The position numbers and the translations under genes are program-made. Shown piece by piece: positions 11,809 to 23,097 of a stretch of DNA of 64,000 nucleotides. This DNA comes from Symmetrospora coprosmae. Taxonomy: Eukaryota > Basidiomycota > Cystobasidiomycetes > Symmetrosporaceae. The stretch is taken from NCBI GenBank assembly GCA_008802785.1, contig VUYT01000006.1:62001-126000 (forward strand), written 5' to 3'. Positions within the stretch are counted from its first letter, which is position 1, and every line of letters starts with the position of its first letter. The notes beneath the pieces were generated by a model, which saw only the letters and a program-made list of their open reading frames with translations, had not been told where the DNA came from and ran no database searches.

Positions 11809-14778
11809 ATGCAGAGCGGCATCACTGGCGGTGTATCGACATCCGCAACTGGAGGGGGAGGAGGAGGAGGAGGAGGAGGAGGAGGAGGAGGAGCACTCAT
11901 GCGCAAGCTCGGTGGGCGATTCACGGCAGGATTCGCAAAGGGGAAGCGGGAACAGCCGCAAAACAACAACAGCCAGCTGGAGCAGCAGTACGGGTACCAT
12001 GAGGACGCAGTCGCAGAGAGCGGGGCAGAAGGGGAGGACGAAGACGGATATGGCTTCACTGCACTGGCGACCGTCAGACCCGCGTCGCGAGTGCTCAGCT
12101 CGGTGAATGGCAGTGCGGGTACTGGGGTTCAGGCAGCCTCTACCTTTCCCTCGGACAGCAGCGGCAGCAGCACCAGCATCGCAGCAGAAACGTCCATGAG
12201 CAGCAGATCCAGGAGTCAGTCCCGACAGCTGCCTACTGCTACGGCGGCCCAGACATCGAGGCGATACGATTCTGCCCAGCTGGTGAGCGCTATCGGCGCA
12301 GCTCGCCCACTGCTTCACGCGTGCCAGTCTGACGAAGACGTGCGCTCCAGCGGACAATGCAGGATAACGACCCCGACAGCAGCGTCGCAGAGGTACTCGC
12401 TAGCCCAGAGAAGACGCGTCGACCTGCTGCGGCCGTAGGCGCCAGCGTATCTGCGCTCCCACAGTCGGCATCACTGCGCAGGAGGACCAGCTCGAGCAAT
12501 TTGGTGCGTGAGGCTATATGGTCGGGGTGAGTCGCGCAAGCTGACAACCGCCGATTCGCCCTTCTGCACTGTCAGAACATCGGGAAGATCGATATGGCCA
12601 GTCCAATGGGTCCTGCTACGGCTGTCCGACAGCCTGGGGCACTCCGCCACCGCGCGAGTCTCTCTAGCCTGGTGCGTCTGCTTATCCTCCTGCAAATGAG
12701 CCGGTTCTTACCGCTCTGTTTTAAATCCGCAGTCCGGGTCCACCTCCTCACTTTCCAACGCGGCCACCACCGTTTCTCCACCCTCCTCGGTTACAAACGG
12801 GGTGACGGCGCCGAGGCCTGTCAAAGGCTCTATGAGACCTAGAACAAGCATCTCCTCACTGTCGAGCCTCGCCTCTGCGCATTCCACTTCGGCAAGCACG
12901 GCCGCAGCAACTCCTTCAGCTCCGCTCGCAGTCGTCGGGCGCTCTGGTACCGGCACCACTGGGCTCGTCCAGCCCCGCCAGCGCACAATCAGCACAGCGA
13001 CCCAGTCCACCGCCCCACTGTCATCGAGTGCTGCGCGTTCCGTATCAGGCGCGGTTGCATCGCAGTCGCAGTCATCAGCTGGTCGCGCGCTGCAAAGCGC
13101 CAGCGGTGGACCCGCATCCAGTGGCAATCGCAACAGGACGGCTTCGATCATCTCGCCGCCTGTCCGGGTGGGCAAGTCGTCCATCCCTTCAGCGAGCAGA
13201 GTCCCTGCTGGCTTCTCATCTGCGTCCACCGGCTCGGTCTCGGCCGTCTCGCGTCGCTTAGGCTCCATCCAGCCTCATGCAGGCAATACCTCCTTCGTTG
13301 GTGCGGCACCTCGCAGCGCAAGTGGCAATACGAGCATCACAGGCGGAGTATCGGATTATACACCTAGACTCGCTTCAGTTGGCCAAAATAGCAGCAGCGT
13401 TCGGGGACCCATGGGCTCGCGCAGACCTGCCGTCACCCAGGCTGCAAGAGGGACGACGCCTAGGTCACGGACCGTTACTTCGATTGACCGAAAGGGGGCT
13501 GCAGACACATCGAGCTCGGCGCTGGAGGACTCGCCAGGCTTGAACGAGCTTGTCGCAAACACGACGGTGCAGATGGCCGACCTGAAGGACATGCTCAGCC
13601 CGCTCGCTGCGAGTACTGCGACTTCTGTGGGAAGCTATGCCGCCGGCCACAGGAAGGACAGTTGGGCGCCCGTCCACAGCGGGCGCGACGAGGAGGACGA
13701 AGAGGAGCTCGAAAACATCGCTCCAAGCCCGTCGACCAAGCCGGGGCCGAAACGGAGCATGACGGCCAGCAGTACCGCCTTCAGCTCGAAAGCTTCCGGC
13801 GGCACTTCTTCGCGGCTCGGACACTCAGGCATTAATGATGAGGAGGCGCGCGTCGTCAAGAAGAAGACGACTGCTTCATCGCTCACGACCGAGGGGCTGC
13901 CAGCCATGCCGGGATTGCGCGGAGGGGCCGTGCCCACGGGATCTCTGCGCCGATCGCCGCAGCATGCCTCTCTGCTTTCGCCGCCACGCAAGTACGGCTC
14001 GACTCTGGCCGCGACGACGGCTATACGCCCGGCTACCCAGAACACAAAGAAGGAATCGGACGATATCGAGGCTATCCTTGCGGCTGGCGCCTCACCAGGC
14101 CTCTTCGCTGCAGCCGCAGAGGCAAGCCCATCGCATTTCCTCTCTGGCGATACGTCCACCCAAGAAATGGAGAGCGATCTCTCCCGCGTAGCAATGACGC
14201 CGTTCAAGGTTCCTGCTGCGCCTAAAACGATGCGAGGCCTACCTGCCGCGACATTCTCTACAGAGGGTGCAGAGCAGGAGAAGGCACGGCGAGCAATGGA
14301 GGCCGGAATGCGGGCCACGTCCGAGGCGCTACAGGTGGAGCAGGCTCGCACTGCTGTCCTCGAAGAGGCCAAGGCGCGCGCTGAGGCCGAACGGGAGGCT
14401 GTCGAGGCGCAGCTGTCGGCCCAAGCGCGCGAGACAGAGACGCTCCGGCGGCTGCTCGCCTCTTGCGCGGAAGGCGCCACGCGTCTTGCCATGCTGGAAC
14501 GCAGTGCGGACGTCAGCAACGCACACACGGCAGACCTCGCTCGTGCGGGTGAGAAGCTCACACGGGCACGCAAGGAGAACGCCCAGCTCGTGCGGGGACA
14601 GGCTGTCCGCTCCGCCCGGGAGGCGTGGACAGGCCTGGTTGGGATGCTCGAGGAGGAAGGAAGGACGCTGGCGGGGCAGAGGGAGACGATGCAGGTGCTT
14701 GGGCAGATGCTGGCGCAGCTGCGTGGGGCCGCAGTTGCGAGGATTGGGTCTGGGGTGGAGCAGTTGGGTGGTGCCTGA
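11809..14778 (+). CDS. uncharacterised Ser-rich protein with C-terminal coiled coil
   Basis: I do not recognise this protein. The start is the ATG at 11809. Four or five exons are joined in phase: exon 1 ends SAQL at about 12282 with a GTGAGC donor; a short exon contains DNDPDSSVAEVLASPEK and ends SSSNL; another contains NIGKIDMASPMGPATAV and ends SLSSL; the last begins SGSTSSLSN near 12731 and runs to the stop. Residues 17-29 are poly-Gly from a GGA repeat, then MRKLGGRFTAGFAKGK. The centre is Ser/Thr/Ala-rich and probably disordered. The last 170 residues form a strong heptad-like coiled coil, with Glu/Ala-rich blocks such as EEAKARAEAEREAVEAQL, ending near LGQMLAQLRGAAVARIG. A cytoskeletal or kinetochore scaffold would fit this layout, but nothing proves it. 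The SMN gene follows 170 bp downstream. Confidence 0.75.
11851..11893 (+). repeat. GGA trinucleotide repeat encoding poly-Gly
   Basis: A near-perfect GGA run inside the first exon of the Ser-rich coiled-coil gene gives about 13 glycines. It is in frame, so length changes would alter only the glycine count. Confidence 0.9.
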
Positions 14779-14951
14779 GTTTCGAGCAGTCCTCAGTTCT
14801 GTCGTTGTACATAGCGGAGATGTCTTGCCTGCTCTTCCTCATTGGACGTCAGTCTTGGAACGGATGCGGTGGGAGCTCGTGCATGACCTGAAATTCGCCA
14901 CAGCAGATCAGACGCGCTTGACCTTCGTTCTCCTCGAACCACAGGCTCGAC

Positions 14952-15899
14952 ATGACGGCGGTTGTCGATGCTGATGAGGCTCTGCTCCTCTCACTCCTGG
15001 ATGACAGCGCTGCGCCCAAGCCGCTCGTCCCAGAGCATGTCTGGCATGAGTCGGCTCTGGTCGGAGCTTGGTCCGCCGCTATGAGCGAGTTCGCGGTGGG
15101 TCAGCACGGCAGCGACAGCGTGGACTTGGGCAGCGCCCCGCTTGACTTGGTCTCGTGCTATCGCGAATGCTGAATGCACTTTAACCCTCTCTCCTTGACC
15201 GCCCCAGCTCTTTGAGCATGCAAAGCGCGACGGAGTCGATGTCGTACCTCTCGACCGGTAGCAGCAGCTACTGGCATCCCCACTGTGCGTGACTGCACTC
15301 GCGATACGCAGCGTAGAGCCTACTGACTGGGTATAACCACCTCTCACAGTTGGTACGCACCTCCACCACCACCCAAGCCTCAAAAGCGGTCTATCGATAA
15401 AGTCGACACGGCCAGTACGAGCCAGCGGGACGCGAAGCGGCGAGAGCTTGTTGCGGAGCAGCACCAGCACAGCGATGCGTACGCGTCTGACGAGAGCGAA
15501 GAGGACGATGATGAGGAGGCGTATCATGCGCGGCCAAGACCCAAAGTGCAGCAGATAACGTCGAGTGAGGTCACTCGAGACGAGCTGCATCCAACTGAGG
15601 AAGCCGCTCTAGATCCTGAGCCTGCTTTAGACGGAAACGATGGCGAGCCGTACTTCAACGAAGACGAGTACGAGCCCGTCTCGCCGATGATGCACGCAGC
15701 CGCCGAATTGGATCCTCCAGAAGTCGACCTCGTCATTCCCGATCCGCCTCCTGTGGAATCCGCTATCCCGCAAGACGCAGAGCTCACTACACCTTCTGTG
15801 GACTCGGCTGCCGCGCTGCAGAAAGCGCTAAACGCGTGGTATACGGCAGGATACGCTGCGGCCTTGTATCACGTCAAAGCGGGCATGGTCCAGCCGTGA
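14952..15899 (+). CDS. SMN1: survival motor neuron (SMN) ortholog, snRNP assembly factor
   Basis: SMN oligomerises and, with Gemin2, loads Sm rings onto spliceosomal snRNAs. Three exons fit in phase: 14952-15095, 15208-15257 and 15350-15899, about 247 residues. The N-terminal Gemin2-binding helix is visible as VWHESALVGAWSAAMSEFA with LFEHAKR after the first intron, comparable to the human VWDDTALIKAYDKAV segment. The C-terminal YG-box self-association motif is LQKALNAWYTAGYAAALYHV, with the Tyr/Gly zipper WYTAGY. Between them lies a Pro-rich WYAPPPPPK stretch and an acidic, disordered linker. No Tudor domain can be seen, as in the short fission-yeast Smn1. The two end motifs in the correct order over an otherwise unconserved protein make this call strong. 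It converges with the sugar kinase gene, 32 bp between stop codons. Confidence 0.88.
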
Positions 15900-15931
15900 T
15901 GTCTCCCGCCCGTCAATCTGTTATTGTAGCA

Positions 15932-17004
15932 TCATTCGACACGCCTAGCCATGATCTCCGCAGCTGTCCTCCCCGTGTCGTCTACCACGACTGTCCGTGC
16001 AAATCGAAGACCCTCCCGCTGAAGCTGCGACAGAAAGGCAGCCTTGTAACTGTCTTCGCTGAACAGTCCGCCTCCGAGAACAAGTGTCTGCGGGGAGTGG
16101 TTGCAGGCGGACAGCTTTGCGACCAGGTCCGTTAGGCTGGGTACGGCCGTCCGAATGATCCCAAGTGCTTCGCTGTCTTCCATGGCGCATCTGCGCATGA
16201 CCACCTTGCACGTCGAGGCGATCCTGCCAGTCGGCGTGACGTCTGGGAAGACGGCCGAGTCTTGCTCGTAGACGCGTGCTAGGAGAAGCTGCGGATCTTG
16301 CCGACAGTTAAGGTGTTCGATAACGTCTCTGTGTAGCTGAGAGAGGGGAGACTGGGCGTCGAAGGCTGCGAGAGTGGAGACGATGGCAAGCTGGCCGATG
16401 TGGAATCCGGATCCCGGGTCACCTAGGAGGGCGCCGTACCCTCCGGCGCGGCGAGCAGCGACAGGTATGCCAGTCTTCGGGTCTTTCGTAAAAGCGAAGA
16501 CGACGGAGCCGGTGCCTACGGTCGGGCGTCAGCTTCGGCCGCACATAGGCTGAAGGTGATGCGCGCACCTGCCACCACTGCGGTCCCGCCCGCGTTCTCG
16601 TCATCTAGCATAGGTAGGGACAAGAGGGTCGCATCATTGCCCACGATGAACCTGCTCTTGTCTGACGGGTCCAGCGAGAACATATCGGCCAGGTGAGGTG
16701 TGATGGCCTGGATGTCGCTATCTCGGTCGAGGCCGGCCATTCCGAGGACGAGCGCAGAGACTGGCATGCTTGGATTCGGCAATCGCGACTTTGCTGCTTC
16801 GAAGCATCTTTGCAGCTGGTCCACCGCGCTCTTCAGGCCCAGAGTGGTGCTGCGAAGGCGGTGTCAACGCATGTCTGCGGCCGAATGCGGGGCCACTGAC
16901 TAGTTACACGGCCCGAGTGAAGCGCTAGCGGTCACTCCGTCCTCCTTGGTAGCTAGACTGACGCGGCAGCGAGTCCCTCCTGCATCGATGGCGACCACCA
17001 GCAT
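15932..17004 (-). CDS. BadF/BadG-type ATPase, N-acetyl-D-glucosamine kinase-like
   Basis: Actin-fold sugar kinase that probably phosphorylates N-acetylglucosamine for amino-sugar salvage. The start is the ATG at 17004, giving the phosphate-1 loop VAIDAGGTRCRVSL at once. An intron follows SLGP and resumes TTLGLKSAVDQLQRCFEAA. The next blocks are VSALVLGMAGLDRDSDI and FIVGNDATLLSLPML, then an intron inside VVAGTGS, the phosphate-2 motif, continuing VVFAFTKDPKTG. The metal and adenosine side is represented by GGYGALLGDPGSGFHIG and by QTLVLGGGLFSEDSYK near the end. It terminates with AAEIMARRVE. The length is about 325 residues, normal for the family. GlcNAc kinase is the best guess; other members of this ATPase family use other substrates. 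Confidence 0.82.
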
Positions 17005-17285
17005 GGTTGCGGCGGGAGGTCAAGGCACAGGTCCATTCAGGCACGAGAGGCTGACCTAATCTCAGGTGTACCTAGCATAGGATGGACGGACAGCTGGACG
17101 CACAGTGCGGAGCAAAAGGTATAGTCATCTCGTTACTCTGAGGAGAAGTAGGCGTTCAGGACCTTGTAGCAATCAGGCCCAGGTCAGGCACAGGCCCGTG
17201 CGGAGACGCCCCTTACGCAGAGGATCGTCTCGCGGACTCGAGCAAAAGTAAAGACACGTCTACGTGGACGAAGCAAAAGGGTAGA

Positions 17286-17374
17286 CGACCAATTACAGGT
17301 TTGAACTGTAGACCTCCCGATGTCATGCCAGCGCAGTAACAGTCGGACGCTCTAACCAACTGAGCTAATCAGTC
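17286..17374 (-). tRNA. tRNA-Asn(GTT) with intron
   Basis: Read on the minus strand, the acceptor stem GACTGAT pairs with ATTGGTC (two G-U pairs) and the discriminator is G. The D arm is GCTC-AGTTGGTTA-GAGC. The anticodon stem TCCGA pairs with TCGGG around the loop CTGTTA, giving anticodon GTT (Asn). The T arm TACAG-TTCAAAC-CTGTA is perfect. An intron of about 15 nt sits after position 37, the canonical place. A TTTT run about 8 nt past the 3' end is a likely Pol III terminator. Confidence 0.88.
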
Positions 17375-18314
17375 GACAGTTCGGTGCATTTACCCGTGTT
17401 TTACAAATATAATCTTCATCGTTACAGGCCTCTTCATGGCCGTCTCCGCTTCTCTTCTCCCCCAGGCCCCTCACCGAAGGGCATGGGAGCAAACCGGCCG
17501 GCGCACCTCTTCCTTCGCCTCCAACCTCTCCAGTGGATGCGCACACTCTCAGTTCAACACCTCGGTCTCACTCCTCGATATTTAGACGATTGCGGCTTTG
17601 GGGAGACCATCTCTGTGAAAACAGCTGTCGGGCAAGACCCTGAGGAAGCTTCAGCCGATACGAGACTTCTTCGGCTTTTTGTCGAATACTTTGCTCGTTG
17701 CACACAGCATGAGCATCTCTGCAAACTTCCAGCGTCTTTAAGGCTTGGATCCGCTCTCCATATCTGATACCGTCTCGCGACTTTTCTGGACGGTAACCGG
17801 CACCGAGAAGCTTCGTCCGCTATGCCTCTTTGTGCACGTTTCAGAGTCCAAATAGGTCGCAGCCTACAAGAATAGGCTATCCGCCACTTTACAGCATCTT
17901 TCCCAGTCTTCCAATGCTCCAACGATGCTCCAATGGACCGTGCTGCAGAACCGCCTGCCGGAAGGTCAATCACGGGTGCCGGCTGACCTCCCGATTCCAA
18001 CGTGCATCGTCCAGGCCAAGGCACTCGACTATTTTGCTGTCTTACAGTCCACCAAAATCTGTGATGCTTAGAATCATGCATGACTCCGTCCTTCCCTGCC
18101 CTGAACGCCCCTTTCTCCCTTAACCACGCCATGAATCCCCGTACGGTGCTATCGGCAATGCGGGTATCCAGCGGAGGCGACCTCGCTCACGCCCGTTGAC
18201 ATGCTAAGCGTGCTGACGAGACATTTCGCCGTTATACTATCTACACACCGTGCCCCCTGCATTTTCGTGCCGTGTCGACGACCCTCTCTTTTAGCCTTTC
18301 CGTATTCTCGGACA
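17375..18314. other. long gene-poor stretch
   Basis: No gene is supported. A 192-codon minus frame (17554-18132) has no recognisable motif, hydrophobic segment or splice pattern. Local base use is less GC-rich than in neighbouring genes. A plus segment at 18219-18261 reads RHFAVILSTHRAPCIFV, loosely like the His strand of Ulp1 proteases; it could be an upstream exon of the next gene but could not be joined with good splice signals. Confidence 0.4.
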
Positions 18315-18423
18315 TGACGTAGGTCTCTGGGCTTGCACATTGACGTATGCAGGCCGCCTGCTTAAGCTACTCACAAGTGACGTCCACATCCTCCACAGCC
18401 GTGGAAGATTAGGGTCTATATAA
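18315..18423 (+). promoter_or_regulatory. possible core promoter: three TGACGT sites and a TATA box
   Basis: Three TGACGT (ATF/CREB-type) hexamers sit at 18315, 18341 and 18378, followed by TATATAA at 18417-18423 and a CT-rich tract at about 18431-18473. The order is that of a fungal TATA promoter driving a plus-strand transcript that starts near 18450-18480. The CT-rich tract ends in TTCAG, so it could instead be the end of an intron. Confidence 0.45.
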
Positions 18424-18604
18424 GCTTACTGGTGCAGCTTCCCTCCTCTTCTCTCCTCTTTTCTCTTCAGTCGCACTCCGGCATCGCAGACCGAGCGCCA
18501 ACAGATCCCGCTGTCGACTGACGCGAACTACTTAGTAGGGCGCCGTGGCCGTAGCAAGCTCCGGAACGCTGGCCCCGCCGCGATTTGCGCCTGCCTCGCT
18601 TGGA

Positions 18605-19728
18605 GTACGAGACTCTCTCGTAGCAAACGAGAAAAGGCACGGAGCCACAGGCGAGATGATCAGAAGCTACCTGTTCAGCGAATGTCATCGAAAAGCGAGG
18701 GTCAGTACGTCTATTGCTCCTGGTTCTCGCAGAATCGCACTGTCAGCTGAAACCGTCCCGGTTTCGCTGCAGCATAATACCATCGATTGCGGCGCCTACG
18801 TGCTGCAGTTCGTGGTTGTAGTCCTCCGCTGGGCCAGCGCAGTCGCAGAGACCGACCGCGACTCCACACTCTTCCACAGCTATTATCCATACTCAGCGTC
18901 ACACGCACCACACGCGTTGAACCTGCCTTCTTTACCTCTACTCTTCTTGCCCCTTCCCTCCTTCATGGCAAGGCAGGCAGCCACGCCCAGGCAACTTGGC
19001 CGACGCGCTGAGCCTCGCCGACGTCGAAGCGCGCCGTGAGCCGCGCTTGCGTCGATACGAGGCAGCCGGTATCCTTTTCGAACAGGTGGGTATCTGTTGA
19101 CGCCATCCATTCTTGCACTGTACTGTTCACCGTGGAGACCGCCCGAGCTGACGCCGTCTCGTCGCCTGGTCACGCTTTACAATATCGACAGCAATACCAA
19201 CTGTGCCACAATGCCCAGAGGGCATATGCTCGACCTTTGCTGAACATCGACGCGGGGCCGGCGCTTCATGCTGTCAGCATGGACCTCAAGGGCGGACAGC
19301 ATCCACCCTTCTTTCGTCACAATCCAGCCGGTCACTTTGTGCGCTGGGCGCCGGACCCGACCGTGCCCGACGACATTCGCATCCGGGACAGCATCTTCGC
19401 CGCAGCGCGTTCATCCAAAAGGCTGGCGAAACAATCCGTCGAAGAAAGCTCGGACAGTCGTGGACACAGAAACGGACGATCGAGCAGAACCGGTCGACGG
19501 GCAAACTTCCGAGATGTGAGCATTGAAGGACCTAGCCAGATCGACAATCGCAGCCTACCCGTTTGTGGGGATTCCAGCGCATTCAAATACCAGCCAAGCA
19601 CAGGACACACGACTGTCATCAAGAAGTCCGATGTAGAACGCGTTGGACTGACCACGCACCGCGACAGTCGAGATTACCTCAACGATAGTATGCCACTGCC
19701 CAGGCAGACTGATTTGACTGTGCCGTGA
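18605..19728 (+). CDS. Ulp1/SENP-like (C48) SUMO protease, C-terminal half; 5' end of the model unresolved
   Basis: The segment encodes the back half of a C48 cysteine protease domain: VRDSLV (position of the catalytic Asp strand), GEMIRSYLFSECH helix, then VPVSLQHNTIDCGAYVLQF, holding the Gln of the oxyanion hole and the nucleophilic Cys (codon 18788-18790). In-phase introns lead to ADALSLADVEARREPRLRR, then RYEAAGILFEQ, and after a GTGGGT intron QYQLCHNAQRAYARPLLNID. A disordered tail ends QTDLTVP. I could not find the expected upstream His-Trp motif in any frame between 17400 and 18600. The first usable ATG is at 18656. Either an upstream exon was missed or this is a truncated copy; the maintained frames across introns argue against an old pseudogene. 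If active it would cleave SUMO in the nucleus. Confidence 0.55.
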
Positions 19729-20314
19729 CAGCCGTTGACAGACCAGGCGGTGGGCAATTGAATATGCCGTTAGACTGCCGCTCACTGTCAGGCCGCGATC
19801 GGCCTTCATCCAGAGGTATTCAGAATGAGGAGAGCGAGGATGACATGGCCATAACTCCTCAGAGGATAATGCCGCACAGCTGGATGGATCTCCACGGCCG
19901 CAGTCCAGTCATCCTGCTCAACTCAAGGCATTCTCGTCATCATGAGCAACTGGGCGAAGCAAAAAGGCGGTGGGTTATCGTCCTCGGGCTGCCACGTACG
20001 CACTAGCTGACCACCGGTTACTATGCTACACGATACCTAATGGTGGGAGCACGGGCGACTACAATTCAGCGGATCGAGCTGCATACTCCTCTCCCGGGAT
20101 GAAGATCCAGCGCAAAGGTTCCCCAGCGTAAAGCTCCACAAGGCGTTCCGCGATCTGTAGTCTTCACTCTAATATCAGAAGAGGAGAGACGCAGCATTCC
20201 GATGTGTATAGCTGTCGGACCCTATGTAGAGGCTGCCGTTGAAGGCCAAGGATCACCGAGGGAGGGCCTCACCCCTTGTCCTAAACGAGGATAGTCAGGT
20301 TCCTGTGATACCAC
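19729..20314. other. intergenic region between convergent genes
   Basis: About 590 bp between the stop of the Ulp1-like frame and the stop of the minus-strand Zn2Cys6 gene. A 93-codon plus frame at 19725-20006 lacks any recognisable feature. Both flanking 3' UTRs must lie here. Confidence 0.45.
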
Positions 20315-22806
20315 CTAGTCTCCAACGTGTTCCGGTATTGCAAGGAACCGTGTCAGATCATCGCACTGTGCCTTGCCAAAGGGAGCTTCCGCAACATCCT
20401 GGCGTGGGAAAAGCGTCGGGAACTGTTCGATCATGTCGTCCAACCTGCCGAGCTTATCCGATCCAGCCGTGGAGTTATAGACGGTCGCCAACTGCTCCAG
20501 GTTCGCGACGGCTGCAACCAGGTCCGGAAGATCGGCAGCTGGGAAAGATCTGCGACAACAAGCATTTGCTTAATAACTGGCTGACTCATCGAATGAAGCC
20601 GATTCAAGCTTACGCGAAGGTAAGCATTGTCGTGAAGAGGTCCAGATAGCCTGTGAATTGTACAATTGAGTTCCAGGTCATGCCGGATGAGGGAACCCGC
20701 ACACACCTCTGCAAATCTTTGCTTTCTGCTTCAGCCGCCAAGGACCTCTGCCATCGAAGGACTCTTCTTCGCTGATGGTGCGGATAGCGCGCCACAGCCG
20801 CTTCCTCGTGTATGCCGCCAGATACTGGTCGACGATGCACATGACGAGCATGTCGCGTTGCGGCTTCGTCGGTAGGGCGCCCTGCATGTTGGAGCAGACG
20901 ACATTGACAAAGGCTGATTGCAGGTCCTCAAAGACGGCCAGCATCTTTGCTATACACGAGCTGGTAATGGCGTCCTCCTTCGCTATAGCAGCTTCGAGGG
21001 TCTCGAGCGCTGCCGTGAGAAGGAAAGTGTCTGCATGTTTGAAATGGAGTCAGCTTGTGGGCGTGAGAGGACGACGCCAATCGCTTACGCTGCACGCGAA
21101 CGAGCGTGATCATTCGTCCGATTTGCGGCGGAACATAGCCCGAGTACATGCCCTTCAGTCGCTGTTCGAGGATCTCCAGAATTGTCTGTATCCGCTCAAC
21201 CTCTGGCTTGATACTGGCTAGCATTGCGAGATCGAGTTGGCCGCGTCGACGCGCTGGCGCCGAGCTGACCCGGTTGTGATAGTCCCGCGAGAGTGTGCAT
21301 ATCGGTCCGAACATTACATCGTAGATGGCGCCTCTCCCTATCTTATGCGGCCTTGCGCCGAGCCGGAATCATCGAGATGGTGTCAGTCCCGACGGAACCT
21401 GCCTCAAATGCCAGCAGCGACCGGGTTGGCTCACTCTATACTAGTGATAGTCTGCAGAATCCTCTCCGTTGACATGGCTGGAAAAGATGAGAAGAGCTCG
21501 ATGTCTGCGTCCGAGTAAGCTGGTGCTTGACCCGATAGAGCAGCCGCAAACGAGCAGACTGCGATGCTGCTGTAAAAGAGAGAGCCCATTGCGGGCGGTG
21601 GCAATTTCCCGAAATCTGCCATTGCACGTAAGTGCTCCGCGTAGGCCGAAAAGTAGCTTCGATATGTGCTAGAATGCTTATTGATCTCGGCATCCTCGCC
21701 TGGCGGGAGTAACCTCGGGTCAGCAAGACTCTGCGCCAAGGTCAACAGTGAGCGGCTTGCAGCTGACCTGAGGTGAGTGACATAAGTAGACGAAGAGTCT
21801 GTATACCCTCGTACGATGGCTTGCGGAGCATTGCGGTCCGATCCACCAGCTCTGTAGCTTGCTCGAGCATAGTCCTCGATTGATGCTGGTGCGTGGCCAT
21901 ATCGACGTGTGAGGCGAAGCCCAAGCGGCTCTCGCCTGTCCGAACCCGCGCAGCAATTGCGGAAGCGGCCAAGCAGAGTGCCTGGTCTCACAATCAGCAC
22001 GGGTGACCAGAAACTGAGAATGGTCCAGCTCACTCTGTCGAGATCGCTTAGCCCATGCACATCGAAGCCAGAGCCCATACAGGCATTCAGCAAGCGGGAG
22101 TACTGCAATGCGGTCGAGTACGCCACGTCAGTCAAACAGAGCGGGCTCGTGGACCGGAGTGTCCACACTCACGTCCGTGGTGGAGATGGTATCGGCTACA
22201 TCGACTTGATACGTCTGCAGCAGCGACAAGAGTGTCTGCGAGGACAGAGCCTTGCGAACCATCGTATTCTCCGTGTGGCGCTGCGATATTACGTCTTGCT
22301 TGTCTCGAGGAGCATCTCCTGTCCCAAAGGTCTGGCGGGCCAGTTCCAGGCGCTTGCCCGAAGCGGTCCGCTTCTGTGCGACAAAGTCGCGAGTGCATCC
22401 GATGCCACGACTCGCGCATGAAGCGCAGGGACCTGTGGAGCGTTCGCGAAGACAGCGGACCTTACGGAGTCGCTGCAGCGAGCAGACAGAGCATGAGGTG
22501 CGGTCTCAGCAGGGTGGAGAGGCGCCAAGGATAGGCCCTGGGCTCCGTTTCGGCTCGATGTGACTTGTCGCTACGCACACAGGCATCGCAGGAAGAGAAC
22601 TGTTTCCGCTTCTGCTTGACCGCTGGCTTGGCTGCTCCATCTGCAGCACTTCCACCTGCAACGTCTTGGGCTGCTGCGGGGAGGCTCGCGGACGGGACCT
22701 GAGATGTGCTGCCCTCTATCGGCGGTGATAGCGACTGCGCGTATGCCCAGGCTGAGCCTTCCGAGGATGGCGACAGGCTGAACAAGCTAGGCACTGCAAT
22801 GTCCAT
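20315..22806 (-). CDS. Zn2Cys6 transcription factor, second in the window
   Basis: Nuclear regulator. The start is the ATG at 22806 (MDIAVPSLFSLSPSSEG). The zinc cluster is interrupted by an intron directly after the second Cys: QFSSCDAC, then RLRKVRCLRERSTGP, then CASCASRGIGC, giving a complete CX2CX6C...CX2CX6C set once spliced. A linker, TRDFVAQKRTASGKRL, follows. The regulatory domain is spread over several exons: STALQYSRLLNACMGSGF, ASYRAGGSDRNAPQAIVRGY, ADFGKLPPPAMGSLFYSSIA, MLASIKPEVERIQTILEILE, and MLVMCIVDQYLAAYTRKRLW. The C-terminal exon is LPDLVAAVANLEQLATVYN, ending EHVGD. Target genes cannot be told. It is head-to-tail with IRE1, its start lying 292 bp downstream of the IRE1 stop. 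Confidence 0.82.
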
Positions 22807-23097
22807 GCTATCGATTGGTGAAAGACGGGAGGAGGTTGGTTGTCAGGCGGTGCACACGGCTCAGGCTGCACACGTGCACCAGTGAGCGGCAACGGCTTGC
22901 CGACGAGGGGCCAGCTGCAGGTGGCAGAGTTGCGGAGGACACGACTGTGTAGCTTACACACAACAAACAGGGCTGAGATGTATAGCGGACTGTTATATGC
23001 TACACCGACACTACGTCGACTTCTGTTACAGCGGCTACTGCTGCCTCGTTGTGAAGAGGCGAAAAGAAGCGAACTTGAAGCTGGAGCTCGGTCCCGC

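Noticed and set aside
17554-18132. 192-codon open frame on the minus strand
   Set aside because: No ATG context, motif, hydrophobic segment or neighbouring exon supports it; the start is weak and the composition is not like that of nearby genes.
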